Made by a program: the position numbers and the translations under genes. From Spirosoma sp. (GTDB taxonomy: Bacteria; Bacteroidota; Bacteroidia; Cytophagales; Spirosomataceae): a stretch of DNA of 7,607 nt. How positions within the stretch are numbered: the first letter of the stretch is position 1; each line of letters starts with the position of its first letter. The stretch is from contig JAQBNX010000467.1 of assembly GCA_028288385.1 (NCBI GenBank), positions 1-7,607 of the forward strand. The letters run 5' to 3'. Shown piece after piece: positions 1 through 6,859 of the stretch. The notes under the pieces were generated by a model that was not told where the DNA came from, made no database searches, and saw nothing but the letters and a program-made list of their open reading frames with translations.

Positions 1-644
1 ACTTTGTGAAAACCACCGAGGTGCTCGACGATCGGTTTTTCCGAAAATATGACATCGTCAATGATTTCAAATCAGCCGAAGGCCCATTCATTAACTGGCA
101 GCCGCTTGAGGAATATAACCCCCTGACCAAAACCACTACGCTGGTGGGCTACCGCGTCAACATGACGCATGATGTTATGGAGAAATTTAAACAGTTCGAT
201 TGGGTTATAGCAATCGATCCCATGACCGAGCAACCGGGGCAGGCAGCGCAGGGTATTTACGGCAGTTCGGCTCACCCCTGGAACCAGGATAACTTCGGCC
301 CGCTGACAGTGCCCAAAAAAGGCCAGACCTTACCCATCAATAAACAAACCATTGCCGTGTATGGACCCATTATTGAACGATACGAAGGGAATGAACAGGT
401 GGCCGTAACACCCACCAGCGTCCAAATTAATGGTCGGCCAATTACGACCTATACCTTCAAACAGGATTATTACTTCATGATGGGCGACAATCGCCATAAT
501 TCGGAGGACTCCCGATACTGGGGCTTTGTACCCGACGATCATATTGTTGGCAAAGCCGTATTCGTCTGGATGTCCATCGATCCGGTTCCGGCTGACATCT
601 GGCACAAAATCCGCTGGAACCGCGTGTTTCGATTAATTGATTAG
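1..644 (+). CDS. lepB: Signal peptidase I, 3' part (5' end outside window)
   Basis: This is the C-terminal part of a type I (S26) signal peptidase, the membrane serine protease that removes signal peptides from exported proteins on the outer face of the inner membrane. The reading frame is open to the left edge (TTT precedes the GTG at 6), so that GTG is probably an internal valine and the N-terminus is missing. Counting the GTG as residue 1, the family signature GDNR is at 160-163, followed by S166, D168, S169, R170 and WGFVP, then VGKAVFVWMS. The motif DNFGPLTVPKKGQ lies upstream. The roughly 150 residues before GDNR are typical of the enlarged ectodomain of Bacteroidota enzymes. The membrane anchor and the catalytic Ser and Lys must lie in the unseen part. 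A strong hairpin follows 20 nt after the stop. The family call is secure; only full length and start are unknown. Confidence 0.93.
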   Translation, partial: FVKTTEVLDDRFFRKYDIVNDFKSAEGPFINWQPLEEYNPLTKTTTLVGYRVNMTHDVMEKFKQFDWVIAIDPMTEQPGQAAQGIYGSSAHPWNQDNFGPLTVPKKGQTLPINKQTIAVYGPIIERYEGNEQVAVTPTSVQINGRPITTYTFKQDYYFMMGDNRHNSEDSRYWGFVPDDHIVGKAVFVWMSIDPVPADIWHKIRWNRVFRLID

Positions 645-664
645 CGAAAACACCGGGTAATTAC

Positions 665-718
665 AGACGCGCTCAACATTCGGTTTCCTAACTAACCGAA
701 CGTTGAGCGCGTCTTTGT
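665..718 (+). terminator. Rho-independent terminator after signal peptidase
   Basis: Two 21-nt arms (665-685 and 694-714) pair with a single A-C mismatch at about the middle, around an 8-nt loop (TCCTAACT). The right arm ends in GTCT and is followed by TTGTCT. The stem is long and GC-rich at its base (AGACGCGCTCAA). The T-tract is short and interrupted, so termination strength is uncertain, but position and shape fit the end of the signal peptidase transcript. Confidence 0.8.
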
Positions 719-856
719 CTAGGCAGCAGATTTGCCCCTGTGTATTCCCTCCCGTTATCCCTCATCACGATTTGTGATAGTCGCCTGGCCTGCTCAAGGG
801 TTATCTTTGCTACCGAATTTATCATCCAACAAGCGTGTTCTATTAATGACGGTATT

Positions 857-881
857 CTACAATTGCTATTGGCATTTGTAG
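857..881. promoter_or_regulatory. Imperfect 25-nt dyad upstream of the reductase gene
   Basis: CTACAATTGC (857-866) and GCATTTGTAG (872-881) are inverted repeats matching at 9 of 10 positions around a 5-nt spacer (TATTG). The element ends 36 nt before the ATG of the ferredoxin reductase. It could be a transcription-factor operator or a small 5'-leader hairpin. No T-tract follows, so a terminator is unlikely. The regulator is unknown. The rest of the 273-nt gap (645-917) holds the upstream terminator and no convincing gene. Confidence 0.35.
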
Positions 882-917
882 CACTTGGCCGACGATTGAA
901 CAACGAAATATACAATA

Positions 918-1922
918 ATGATCACAACAGATATAGGCATCATTGGGGCAGGCCCGGTAGGGCTTTTCGCCGTTTTTGAAGCTGGTTTACTCAAAATGCG
1001 CTGCCACCTCATCGACGCTCTGCCGCAGGTGGGCGGGCAGCTTTCCGAGATCTATCCGCAGAAACCAATCTATGATATTCCGGGCTATCCGGCTGTTAAT
1101 GCCCAGACGCTGGTCGATAACCTGATGGAGCAGATTGCCCCATTCAGTCCAACGTTCTCGCTTGGCGAACGGGTTGAAGGACTGGAGAAACAGGCAGACG
1201 GCTCCTACATCATTACGACCAGCGATGGCACAGCCGTGCATTGCCAGGTCGTCGTGATTGCCGGCGGTCTGGGTTGTTTTGAACCGCGCAAGCCCGAAAT
1301 CGAAAATCTGGAACGGTTTGAGGGTAAAGGCGTTGCCTACATGGTGAAGAACCCCGAGCAGTTGCGCGATCGGCGCGTGGTGCTGGCCGGTGGGGGCGAT
1401 TCGGCGCTTGACTGGACGGTATTCCTGGCCAACATTGCCAAAGAAGTGACGCTCGTTCACCGCAGCGATACGTTCCGAGGTGCGCCCGACTCAGCCGAGA
1501 AAGTATTTGACCTGGCCAGTAAAGGGAAGATTAACCTGGTGCTGCAATCGAACATCACCAGCATCAACGGCAACGGACACCTGCAGGAGGTGAACATTAC
1601 GGCCAAAGATAAAACCGTGACCAGCCTGCCCGCCGATAACCTGATTCCGCTGTTTGGTCTGACGCCCAAACTTGGACCTATTGCCGACTGGGGCCTGAAC
1701 ATTGACAAGTCGGCTATCAGCGTCGACACCACGGATTACTCGACTAACATCGAGCGCATCTACGCCATTGGCGACATCAATACGTATCCGGGCAAGCTAA
1801 AGCTCATTCTGTGCGGTTTTCACGAGGCTGCCCTGATGTGCCAAAGCGCTTTCAAATACGTGTATCCCAGCCAGAAGCTAAGTTTCAAATACACGACGGT
1901 TAACGGAGTACCCACTTTCTAG
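918..1922 (+). CDS. Thioredoxin-reductase-like ferredoxin/flavodoxin--NADP+ reductase
   Basis: This 334-residue FAD enzyme moves electrons between NADPH and a ferredoxin or flavodoxin in the cytosol. The N-terminal FAD-binding Rossmann motif GAGPVG is at residues 10-15, followed by the VGGQL segment typical of this family. The NADP(H) domain has GGGDSA at 158-163 and an HR pair at 181-182 with R187, which in relatives contacts the 2'-phosphate. The C-terminal FAD motif is YAIGD (D286). The CxxC redox pair of true thioredoxin reductases is absent, which places the protein with the YumC / Chlorobaculum-type ferredoxin reductases, usually homodimers of 330-350 residues. The ATG at 918 starts directly before the Rossmann strand. 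It has no Shine-Dalgarno sequence but an AT-rich leader, as is usual in Bacteroidota. A [2Fe-2S] ferredoxin gene follows after 91 nt in the same orientation and is a likely partner. A general NAD(P)/FAD oxidoreductase is the fallback call. Confidence 0.9.
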   Translation: MITTDIGIIGAGPVGLFAVFEAGLLKMRCHLIDALPQVGGQLSEIYPQKPIYDIPGYPAVNAQTLVDNLMEQIAPFSPTFSLGERVEGLEKQADGSYIITTSDGTAVHCQVVVIAGGLGCFEPRKPEIENLERFEGKGVAYMVKNPEQLRDRRVVLAGGGDSALDWTVFLANIAKEVTLVHRSDTFRGAPDSAEKVFDLASKGKINLVLQSNITSINGNGHLQEVNITAKDKTVTSLPADNLIPLFGLTPKLGPIADWGLNIDKSAISVDTTDYSTNIERIYAIGDINTYPGKLKLILCGFHEAALMCQSAFKYVYPSQKLSFKYTTVNGVPTF

Positions 1923-2013
1923 CTGGCTCATTTACTAATCATTCGTGATTAATGGGCGTCATTCATTGTTTTTTTAATGAAGATGCTTATTAACTACGAA
2001 TGCCAATACCTAT

Positions 2014-2334
2014 ATGATTCAATTTACTATAGAAGATCGACTTGGCGAGCGGCAAACGCTCGAACTACCAGAAGGCATTAATCTGAGCCTGATGGAAGTC
2101 ATGAAGGCGTCAGGTTACAACATCCTGGCTACGTGTGGTGGCATGGCCCTTTGTGCTACCTGCCATGTGCAGGTGCTCGAAGGCCTCGACAACCTTCCCC
2201 CGGCTCAGGACGCTGAACTGGACATGCTAGACACCCTACCCGATGCGGCTTTTGACAGCCGCCTGGCGTGCCAGCTTCGCCTGAACGAATCGCTTGAAGG
2301 AGGCATTTTCCGGATTCGGGGCGAAGAGCAGTAA
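2014..2334 (+). CDS. [2Fe-2S] ferredoxin, adrenodoxin/ISC type
   Basis: This is a 106-residue cytosolic electron carrier with a ubiquitin-like beta-grasp ferredoxin fold. The four cluster-ligating cysteines are C41, C47, C50 and C86, giving the spacing C-x5-C-x2-C-x35-C of adrenodoxin, putidaredoxin and ISC ferredoxins rather than that of plant photosynthetic ferredoxins. The final ligand sits in SRLACQLRL, a hallmark of this group. An acidic stretch at 65-75 (QDAELDMLDTL) corresponds to the helix that docks reductase in adrenodoxin. The ATG at 2014 is the only sensible start, because the ATG at 2000 is in another frame and stops at once. The gene probably forms a redox pair with the upstream reductase, either co-transcribed or with its own promoter in the 91-nt gap. 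The final electron acceptor is not encoded in the window; Fe-S assembly, a monooxygenase or a desaturase are all possible. Confidence 0.93.
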   Translation: MIQFTIEDRLGERQTLELPEGINLSLMEVMKASGYNILATCGGMALCATCHVQVLEGLDNLPPAQDAELDMLDTLPDAAFDSRLACQLRLNESLEGGIFRIRGEEQ

Positions 2335-2337
2335 CCC

Positions 2338-2859
2338 TTACTCCACCTCCACAACCAGTTCGATTTCGACGGCAGCGTTCAGCGGCAAAGCGACCATGCC
2401 TACGGCCGATCGGGCGTGTTTGCCTTTATCTCCCAGTAGAGATACCAACAAATCAGAACAGCCATTAACGACTTTTGGCTGATCGGTGAAGTCGGGCATT
2501 GAGTTAACAAAACCCGTTACTTTCACAACGCGCCGAATCCGGCCGAGGTCACCCAACTCTGCTTTCAGGGTTGAGAGCAGCGACACAACTGTGGCTTTGG
2601 CGGCTTCGTAGCCCTGCTCAACGGTCAGGTCTTTACCAAGTTTTCCGGTAATTGTTGAGCCATCGGCGCGGGTCGATATGTGGCCGGCCAGGAACATAAG
2701 GTTACCCGTTCGAACAGCCTTTACGTAATTACCGGCTGATTTGGAGGGTGCAGTTAGCACAAGCCCCATACTGGTCATTTTTTGCTCGATCGACTGGGCA
2801 TTCACAGCATGACCAGTAGCCAGCAGGCCCAGGCAGAAAGCAGTAAGAAAGTAGTTCAT
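2338..2859 (-). CDS. Exported RidA (YjgF/YER057c/UK114) family protein
   Basis: This is a 173-residue RidA-family protein. Cytosolic relatives form trimers that hydrolyse reactive enamine/imine intermediates such as 2-aminoacrylate. R150, in HARSAV, and E165, in VEIE, keep the 15-residue spacing of the substrate-binding Arg105 and catalytic-site Glu120 of E. coli RidA, and N132 is in a position like that of Asn88. The unusual part is the N-terminus: a hydrophobic segment (residues 3-19) ends in VNA before Q22, which looks like a Sec signal peptide with signal peptidase I cleavage. C9 is not in a lipobox. Mature length is about 152 residues, longer than the usual 125-130, as in the longer RidA-like subfamily. 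The ATG lies 15 nt after the stop of the serine hydrolase gene, so the two are probably one transcript. No Shine-Dalgarno sequence is seen. Deaminase activity and periplasmic location are inferred, and a non-enzymatic binding role is possible. Confidence 0.88.
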   Translation of the reverse strand: MNYFLTAFCLGLLATGHAVNAQSIEQKMTSMGLVLTAPSKSAGNYVKAVRTGNLMFLAGHISTRADGSTITGKLGKDLTVEQGYEAAKATVVSLLSTLKAELGDLGRIRRVVKVTGFVNSMPDFTDQPKVVNGCSDLLVSLLGDKGKHARSAVGMVALPLNAAVEIELVVEVE

Positions 2860-2874
2860 TTGGTCTACAGGCTG

Positions 2875-4455
2875 TTATTTAGTTCGACTTACCTCCCGGA
2901 AATCCAGCTGCTGAATCAGCGCGGGCGTTTCGGGGGTTAGTGTAAAGAATACGTCGATGTTAGCCCGGTCGCCTTCCAGGAGAAAATGCCCTCGTAACTG
3001 GTTCTCCGGCACTAATTCACCCACGTGCTTAATGGTCCCGGCCTTCGCATATAATTCCTGCACGGCCTTACGGCGCGTCTCTGCGGATTGGTCAGGAAAG
3101 AAGTTCTCAGCAAAAATACCGCTACGTTCGGCATTGGTGAAATCGGGGAGCAGTTTCACTAATTCGGCTTTACGCTGCGCCAGAATGGGCGACACCGGCA
3201 GTTGGCGTGGCTGCAGTTCTCCAATGGAAATCAACGTATCGACTACCACCGAATTGATGGCTCCCAACCCCGCATAGGTCAGGTTACCATAAGCAATGAC
3301 ACCAAGGCCATAGTCGGGCAGGATGCGCCATTGGCTGCCAAAGCCCGGTAATCCACCACTGTGCCCCACGTCGATACGACCCGTACAGTTCTGATTCCAG
3401 CGAAGTCCATACCCGTAGCCACTCGTAATGGGGCAAAGCTGCCCGGCCGAGTTGCGGGCCTGTGCCGATAGTCCCGCAATGGTCCACGGCTGCTGCATCT
3501 CCCGAACCGAACTACGCTTAATCGGCATAGCCGATTGGCCTCCCCCATAGGCATCGCTACGTGGTGGCCACGCCGACTGATGGAACGCTACGTATTTGCT
3601 GAAATCTTCGATAGACGTAATGAGTCCACCCATGGCACCCCATGAACCATCGTGCAGAAGGGCTTCTTCAACCCATGTGCCGTCTTTCCAGCGATACCCA
3701 TGCGCCAGCCGGTCGGCTGGAACGCGGTCACACTCCCACTGGGTATCCAGCATGCCCAGCGGTTTTAGAATCGTGTCGGTAATGTACTGCTCGTAGGATT
3801 TACCCGACACCACCCTAATGATACGGCCCAACATGGCAAAACCCAGGTTGCTGTATTCATAGGCGATACCGGGCGCATTGGCGTTAGAAATTCCCCCTTT
3901 TATCAGGTTCAATAAATCGGCATCGGTATCGGCAAGCTGGCGGTCGCCCCAGGGGTTGTCCTCCGGAAAACCGGCTGAGTGAGTCATCAGGTGACGTACC
4001 GTAATGCGGGGTGCATCGGCTGAGAGGTATTTGTGGGTTTTCAACTCTGGGATGTATTGCTCAGCCGGGTCATCGAGCCGTAACCGGCCTTCATCGCGAA
4101 GTTTCAGGATAGCCATTGCCGTCAGGCTTTTGGTCATCGATGCAATCTTGAATAGCGATTTGGGTGTTGCGGGTGTCTTTTTGGCAATATCGGTGTACCC
4201 CATTCCACCCGAATACACCAGCTTACCATCCAGCACGATTCCGAAAGCCAGACCCGGATAATGGAATTTCTCAGCCCGTTCGCGGTAGAGTTTTTCAACA
4301 ATGGGGAAAGCGGCTTGTAGTTTAGTCAACCTATCGGCGTCAGCAAAAGTGGGCGGCTGGTAGGTGTTGACAAATTGCGTAGTTGCCGTACGTGCAGGTT
4401 GCTGAGCATAGGCAGTACTAACTAATAGGAACAATAAAGGAATGAGTTGTTTCAC
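2875..4455 (-). CDS. Secreted serine hydrolase, beta-lactamase/class C PBP family
   Basis: This 526-residue protein has the serine beta-lactamase/DD-peptidase fold (PF00144 type). A signal peptide is clear: MKQ, a Leu/Ile-rich core, then AYA before Q18. The catalytic motifs are in order: S106-M-T-K109 (nucleophile Ser and Lys), Y201-S-N203, and H365-S-G367 replacing the KTG box. Family members act as esterases, D-amino-acid amidases, DD-peptidases or true beta-lactamases, and the sequence does not decide which. From about residue 430 there is a C-terminal extension with an LRGHFLLEG...FTLTPE pattern, as in accessory domains of other Bacteroidota serine hydrolases (inferred). The start is GTG at 4455. 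No ATG lies upstream in frame nearby, and the GTG places the signal peptide exactly at the N-terminus. The gene leads a probable two-gene operon with the exported RidA homologue. The family call is firm; the substrate is unknown. Confidence 0.92.
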   Translation of the reverse strand: MKQLIPLLFLLVSTAYAQQPARTATTQFVNTYQPPTFADADRLTKLQAAFPIVEKLYRERAEKFHYPGLAFGIVLDGKLVYSGGMGYTDIAKKTPATPKSLFKIASMTKSLTAMAILKLRDEGRLRLDDPAEQYIPELKTHKYLSADAPRITVRHLMTHSAGFPEDNPWGDRQLADTDADLLNLIKGGISNANAPGIAYEYSNLGFAMLGRIIRVVSGKSYEQYITDTILKPLGMLDTQWECDRVPADRLAHGYRWKDGTWVEEALLHDGSWGAMGGLITSIEDFSKYVAFHQSAWPPRSDAYGGGQSAMPIKRSSVREMQQPWTIAGLSAQARNSAGQLCPITSGYGYGLRWNQNCTGRIDVGHSGGLPGFGSQWRILPDYGLGVIAYGNLTYAGLGAINSVVVDTLISIGELQPRQLPVSPILAQRKAELVKLLPDFTNAERSGIFAENFFPDQSAETRRKAVQELYAKAGTIKHVGELVPENQLRGHFLLEGDRANIDVFFTLTPETPALIQQLDFREVSRTK

Positions 4456-4509
4456 AGGCTTAATAAATGGTAGGCTCGTTGACCAGGTAGCGAATGATGG
4501 TACTAACTT

Positions 4510-4537
4510 AAAAAATAACCCTGCATAACCACTACAA
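4510..4537 (-). promoter_or_regulatory. Candidate Bacteroidota-type promoter of hydrolase-ridA operon
   Basis: Read on the - strand, TTG (4537-4535) is followed after 17 nt by TATTTTTT (4517-4510). This resembles the Bacteroidota consensus of a -33 TTG element and a -7 TAnnTTTG element, with one mismatch at the final G. Transcription would begin near 4503, giving a leader of about 48 nt before the GTG. The match is short and in AT-rich DNA, so it is tentative. Confidence 0.33.
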
Positions 4538-4611
4538 CCGACTACGAAACCTTTCTTGTAGCGACCTTATCACCGTGGGAGGATTCTTTAGCCGGTGGCC
4601 CTGTATTTACA

Positions 4612-4626
4612 ATATTCCTAGAATAT
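4612..4626. promoter_or_regulatory. Short perfect dyad, possible operator
   Basis: ATATTC (4612-4617) and GAATAT (4621-4626) form a perfect 6-nt inverted repeat around CTA. It lies between the S9 peptidase terminator and the serine hydrolase start, about 75 nt upstream of the candidate -33 element. A dimeric regulator could bind here, but AT-rich dyads of this size also occur by chance. No known operator is recognised. Confidence 0.25.
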
Positions 4627-4650
4627 GACTATTATGTTGCGTTTTGATAC

Positions 4651-4688
4651 CTACTAAAAGAGCCGTTATATAACGGCTCTTTTAGTAG
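4651..4688 (-). terminator. Perfect 38-nt palindromic terminator after S9 peptidase
   Basis: The whole segment is a perfect palindrome: two 19-nt halves, the first reading CTACTAAAAGAGCCGTTAT on either strand, with no mismatch and no separate loop. As RNA it would form a GC-rich core (GAGCCGTTA/TAACGGCTC) flanked by an A-tract on one side and a T-tract (CTTTT) on the other, the usual shape of a bidirectional intrinsic terminator. It begins 26 nt beyond the stop of the S9 peptidase gene and separates it from the promoter region of the next gene on the same strand. Confidence 0.85.
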
Positions 4689-4714
4689 AAAACAGGATTG
4701 ATTGTTGAATGCAA

Positions 4715-6631
4715 TCATTTTATAGCCATTTGCCCATTCAGGAGGTACTTATCTAAGAATTCCTTTATGGCTTTGTAGGCCGTTATTTCGTTTTCTTTCT
4801 TTACAAACCCGTGTCCCTCATCAGGGAAGGTTATGTACTCGACCGGTACGCCATTTTTCTTTACGTTGGCGACAATCTCGTCCGACTCGATTTTCAGCAC
4901 GCGTGGATCATTGGCTCCCTGAATCACCAGCAAGGGCTTCCTGATGCGCTGCGTGTGGAAGAGGGGCGATTTATTATACAGGGCTACTGAATCTGTTTTG
5001 GGGTGGCCAAGTTCTTTAAACAAAGCCTCGCGCTCCGGTCCCCACCATTCGGGCATGCTGTTGAGCGTACGGATCCAGTTAGCGACGCCAAAAATATCGA
5101 CGCCCACGGCAAACTCGTCGGGCATGAAGGCCAAACCCGCCAGGGTCATGTAGCCACCATACGACCCACCCATAATTCCAATTTTGGCTGGATCAACGTA
5201 GCCCGTCTTTATCAGGGCCTTTTTCGACTCCACGCAGTCGCGCAGATCGGCGTCGCCGTGTTTTCTGTCGTCAGCCGCATAGAACGTCTTGCCGTAACCT
5301 GAACTACCCCGGTTATTGACCGCCAGCACTACGTACCCGTGATTTACTAAGTATTGAACTAAAGGAGAGAAGTTTAAACGCGTTTGTCCACCCGGCCCGC
5401 CGTGAATTGACAAAATAGCCGGTAGTTTCTCGCCTGCTTTTACGTCCTTGGGAGTGAAGAGCAGCGCAGGAATTTCCATTCCGTCGAACGAATTATAGCG
5501 AATGACTTTGCCTGTAACCAGATCATCAGCGTTGATTTCGGGATTCAGACTGCGGACCAACGGCGTGATTTTACCGGACTTAAAATCATACGAATACAGG
5601 GTCGAAGGCGAATTGGAACTGTTAACGGCAAAGATCATGCGCTGCTCGCTGTCGCCAATGGTCACACCAGTTACGTCGCCACCCGGCAGGGCGGGCAGTT
5701 TAACCGGCTGATTGGTACGGGTGTCAATGATTTTTAGTTCTGTGCGGGCGTCGTTATTGACGGCTACCACGCGGTAACGGCCGTTGTACGACAGATAATC
5801 AGCCGAAACATCCCAGGCTGCCCGGTCCAGGATGTCACTTTTGCCGGTAGCCAAATCATACGTTTTTACAAACGCAAACTCATTACCCTCATCCGTCACA
5901 AGCAGGAGCCGTTTTCCATCGGGCGTAAACTCGCCCGGTCGGTTGTTTACCTCACCTTCATGCTTGGTCAAAAGTTTGGTTTCTTTAGTCTGGGTATCGT
6001 ATAAATACACGTCGCCATTTGACGTAGTTATGGTCTTACTTAAGGCGATGTACCGTTTGTCGGGCGATACAGCAGCGGGAAGAAAGCCACCGGTATTTTC
6101 GTACAACAGCCGGGGCTTCATAGTCGCCAGATCCATTTCATATACGTCGAACGCGGCCCTGTTGCGCTGATTCGACTGGTAGAAAAAGCTTTTGCGGTCA
6201 TGACTCAGCCCGGCAAACTGAAACTTCGCTTTGTCGGCGGGCGTCAGGTCTTTGGCCGTTCCATCTTTTTCGCGCAGGTAAATGTGGGACAGTTCATTAC
6301 CACCCTGATCGCTGCTATAGAGAATGCGGCCGTCGGGCAGATAACCAATGGCAAAAATGGCATCTTTCTTTGAGGTAGTCAGTTGCCTGGGTTGCCCGCC
6401 CCCAAACGGTATTTCGTAGAGGTTGAACACCCCATCCTTATTGCTGCTAAAGAGCACCAATTGTTCGTCGTATGAAAGGTCGGACCCGCCAAAGCGGATA
6501 GTTTTCATGAACTGCTCGATGGTGTATTTACGAGTGGCAGCCTGCTTTGGAACGGGACCGGCAAAGGCAACGACAACGGCAATCGACAGGCTGATAATCA
6601 CCAGCATTCGTTGGGTAATTTGGGTGTTCAT
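4715..6631 (-). CDS. Secreted S9 (prolyl oligopeptidase) family serine peptidase
   Basis: This 638-residue peptidase has an N-terminal beta-propeller (about residues 40-370, with repeated WD40/PD40-like strands such as LSHDRKSFFYQS, VSPDKRYIALS and FTPDGKRLLLV) and a C-terminal alpha/beta-hydrolase domain (about 385-638). The oxyanion-side motif HGGPGG is at 410-415. The catalytic triad is S490 in GGSYGG, D575 in GANDPR and H607 in DEGHGF, with family-typical spacing. I chose the ATG at 6631 because it puts a hydrophobic signal or anchor segment (MLVIISLSIAVVVAFAG) at the N-terminus. The longer frame from a TTG at 6727 adds 32 residues with no family resemblance. The enzyme probably trims peptides in the periplasm. 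The layout fits acylaminoacyl-peptidase-like (S9C) enzymes better than DPP-IV, whose Glu-Glu motif I do not see. The 228-nt upstream gap shows no clear promoter. A perfect palindromic terminator follows. Confidence 0.93.
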   Translation of the reverse strand: MNTQITQRMLVIISLSIAVVVAFAGPVPKQAATRKYTIEQFMKTIRFGGSDLSYDEQLVLFSSNKDGVFNLYEIPFGGGQPRQLTTSKKDAIFAIGYLPDGRILYSSDQGGNELSHIYLREKDGTAKDLTPADKAKFQFAGLSHDRKSFFYQSNQRNRAAFDVYEMDLATMKPRLLYENTGGFLPAAVSPDKRYIALSKTITTSNGDVYLYDTQTKETKLLTKHEGEVNNRPGEFTPDGKRLLLVTDEGNEFAFVKTYDLATGKSDILDRAAWDVSADYLSYNGRYRVVAVNNDARTELKIIDTRTNQPVKLPALPGGDVTGVTIGDSEQRMIFAVNSSNSPSTLYSYDFKSGKITPLVRSLNPEINADDLVTGKVIRYNSFDGMEIPALLFTPKDVKAGEKLPAILSIHGGPGGQTRLNFSPLVQYLVNHGYVVLAVNNRGSSGYGKTFYAADDRKHGDADLRDCVESKKALIKTGYVDPAKIGIMGGSYGGYMTLAGLAFMPDEFAVGVDIFGVANWIRTLNSMPEWWGPEREALFKELGHPKTDSVALYNKSPLFHTQRIRKPLLVIQGANDPRVLKIESDEIVANVKKNGVPVEYITFPDEGHGFVKKENEITAYKAIKEFLDKYLLNGQMAIK

Positions 6632-6800
6632 GCAGATTGAGAGTTGGTTGAAAAAAGAAAGGGGCTCGGACTGACAAAATCTGATAAAGTTTGATTCTAT
6701 TGCCAACGTAGTGAATTCAACCGGCAAATCCTATCCTTAACTCACTGGCACCTATGTATTTACGAACGTTTTGATTTTAAGGTCGGTATATGGTTAAACA

Positions 6801-6832
6801 AAAACAGCCCATCATCTAAGACGGGCTGTTTT
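6801..6832 (-). terminator. Rho-independent terminator after M3 peptidase
   Basis: AAAACAGCCC (6801-6810) and GGGCTGTTTT (6823-6832) are perfect 10-nt arms around a 12-nt loop, and three more loop bases can pair past one A-C mismatch. On the - strand the hairpin is followed by a T-rich run (TTTTTGTTT, reading on to about 6793), the classic intrinsic terminator form. It starts 27 nt beyond the M3 peptidase stop and separates that gene from the S9 peptidase gene. Confidence 0.87.
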
Positions 6833-6859
6833 CTGTAGTTGTCCTGTTGTTCTGCCACT

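Noticed and set aside
802..809. TATCTTTG, a perfect match to the Bacteroidota -7 element (TAnnTTTG) upstream of the reductase
   Set aside because: The nearest upstream TTTG/TTG (771-774) is 27 nt away, too far for the usual spacing of about 17-23 nt, so no complete promoter is supported.
688..915. Possible 75-residue - strand protein between the signal peptidase and reductase genes
   Set aside because: Its 3' end runs into the terminator hairpin, and the composition looks non-coding.
740..979. Possible 79-residue + strand protein in the gap before the reductase gene
   Set aside because: It overlaps the start of the well-supported reductase in another frame, shows no recognisable motif, and most of it lies in non-coding DNA.
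987..1460. Long - strand open frame (157 codons) antisense to the reductase
   Set aside because: It is a shadow of the reductase coding frame. It has no family resemblance, while the + strand frame carries all the FAD/NADP motifs.
1936..1981. Small hairpin TAATCA-TTCG-TGATTA (1936-1951) and a nearby T7 run (1969-1975) after the reductase gene, considered as a terminator
   Set aside because: The stem is only 6 bp and AT-rich, and the T-run lies 17 nt beyond it. The second possible stem, TTCATT/AATGAA, encloses the T-run instead of preceding it.
2338..2859. RidA homologue as a lipoprotein
   Set aside because: The only cysteine in the signal region (C9) is preceded by LTAF, which does not fit a lipobox. 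A signal peptidase I site (VNA before Q22) fits better.
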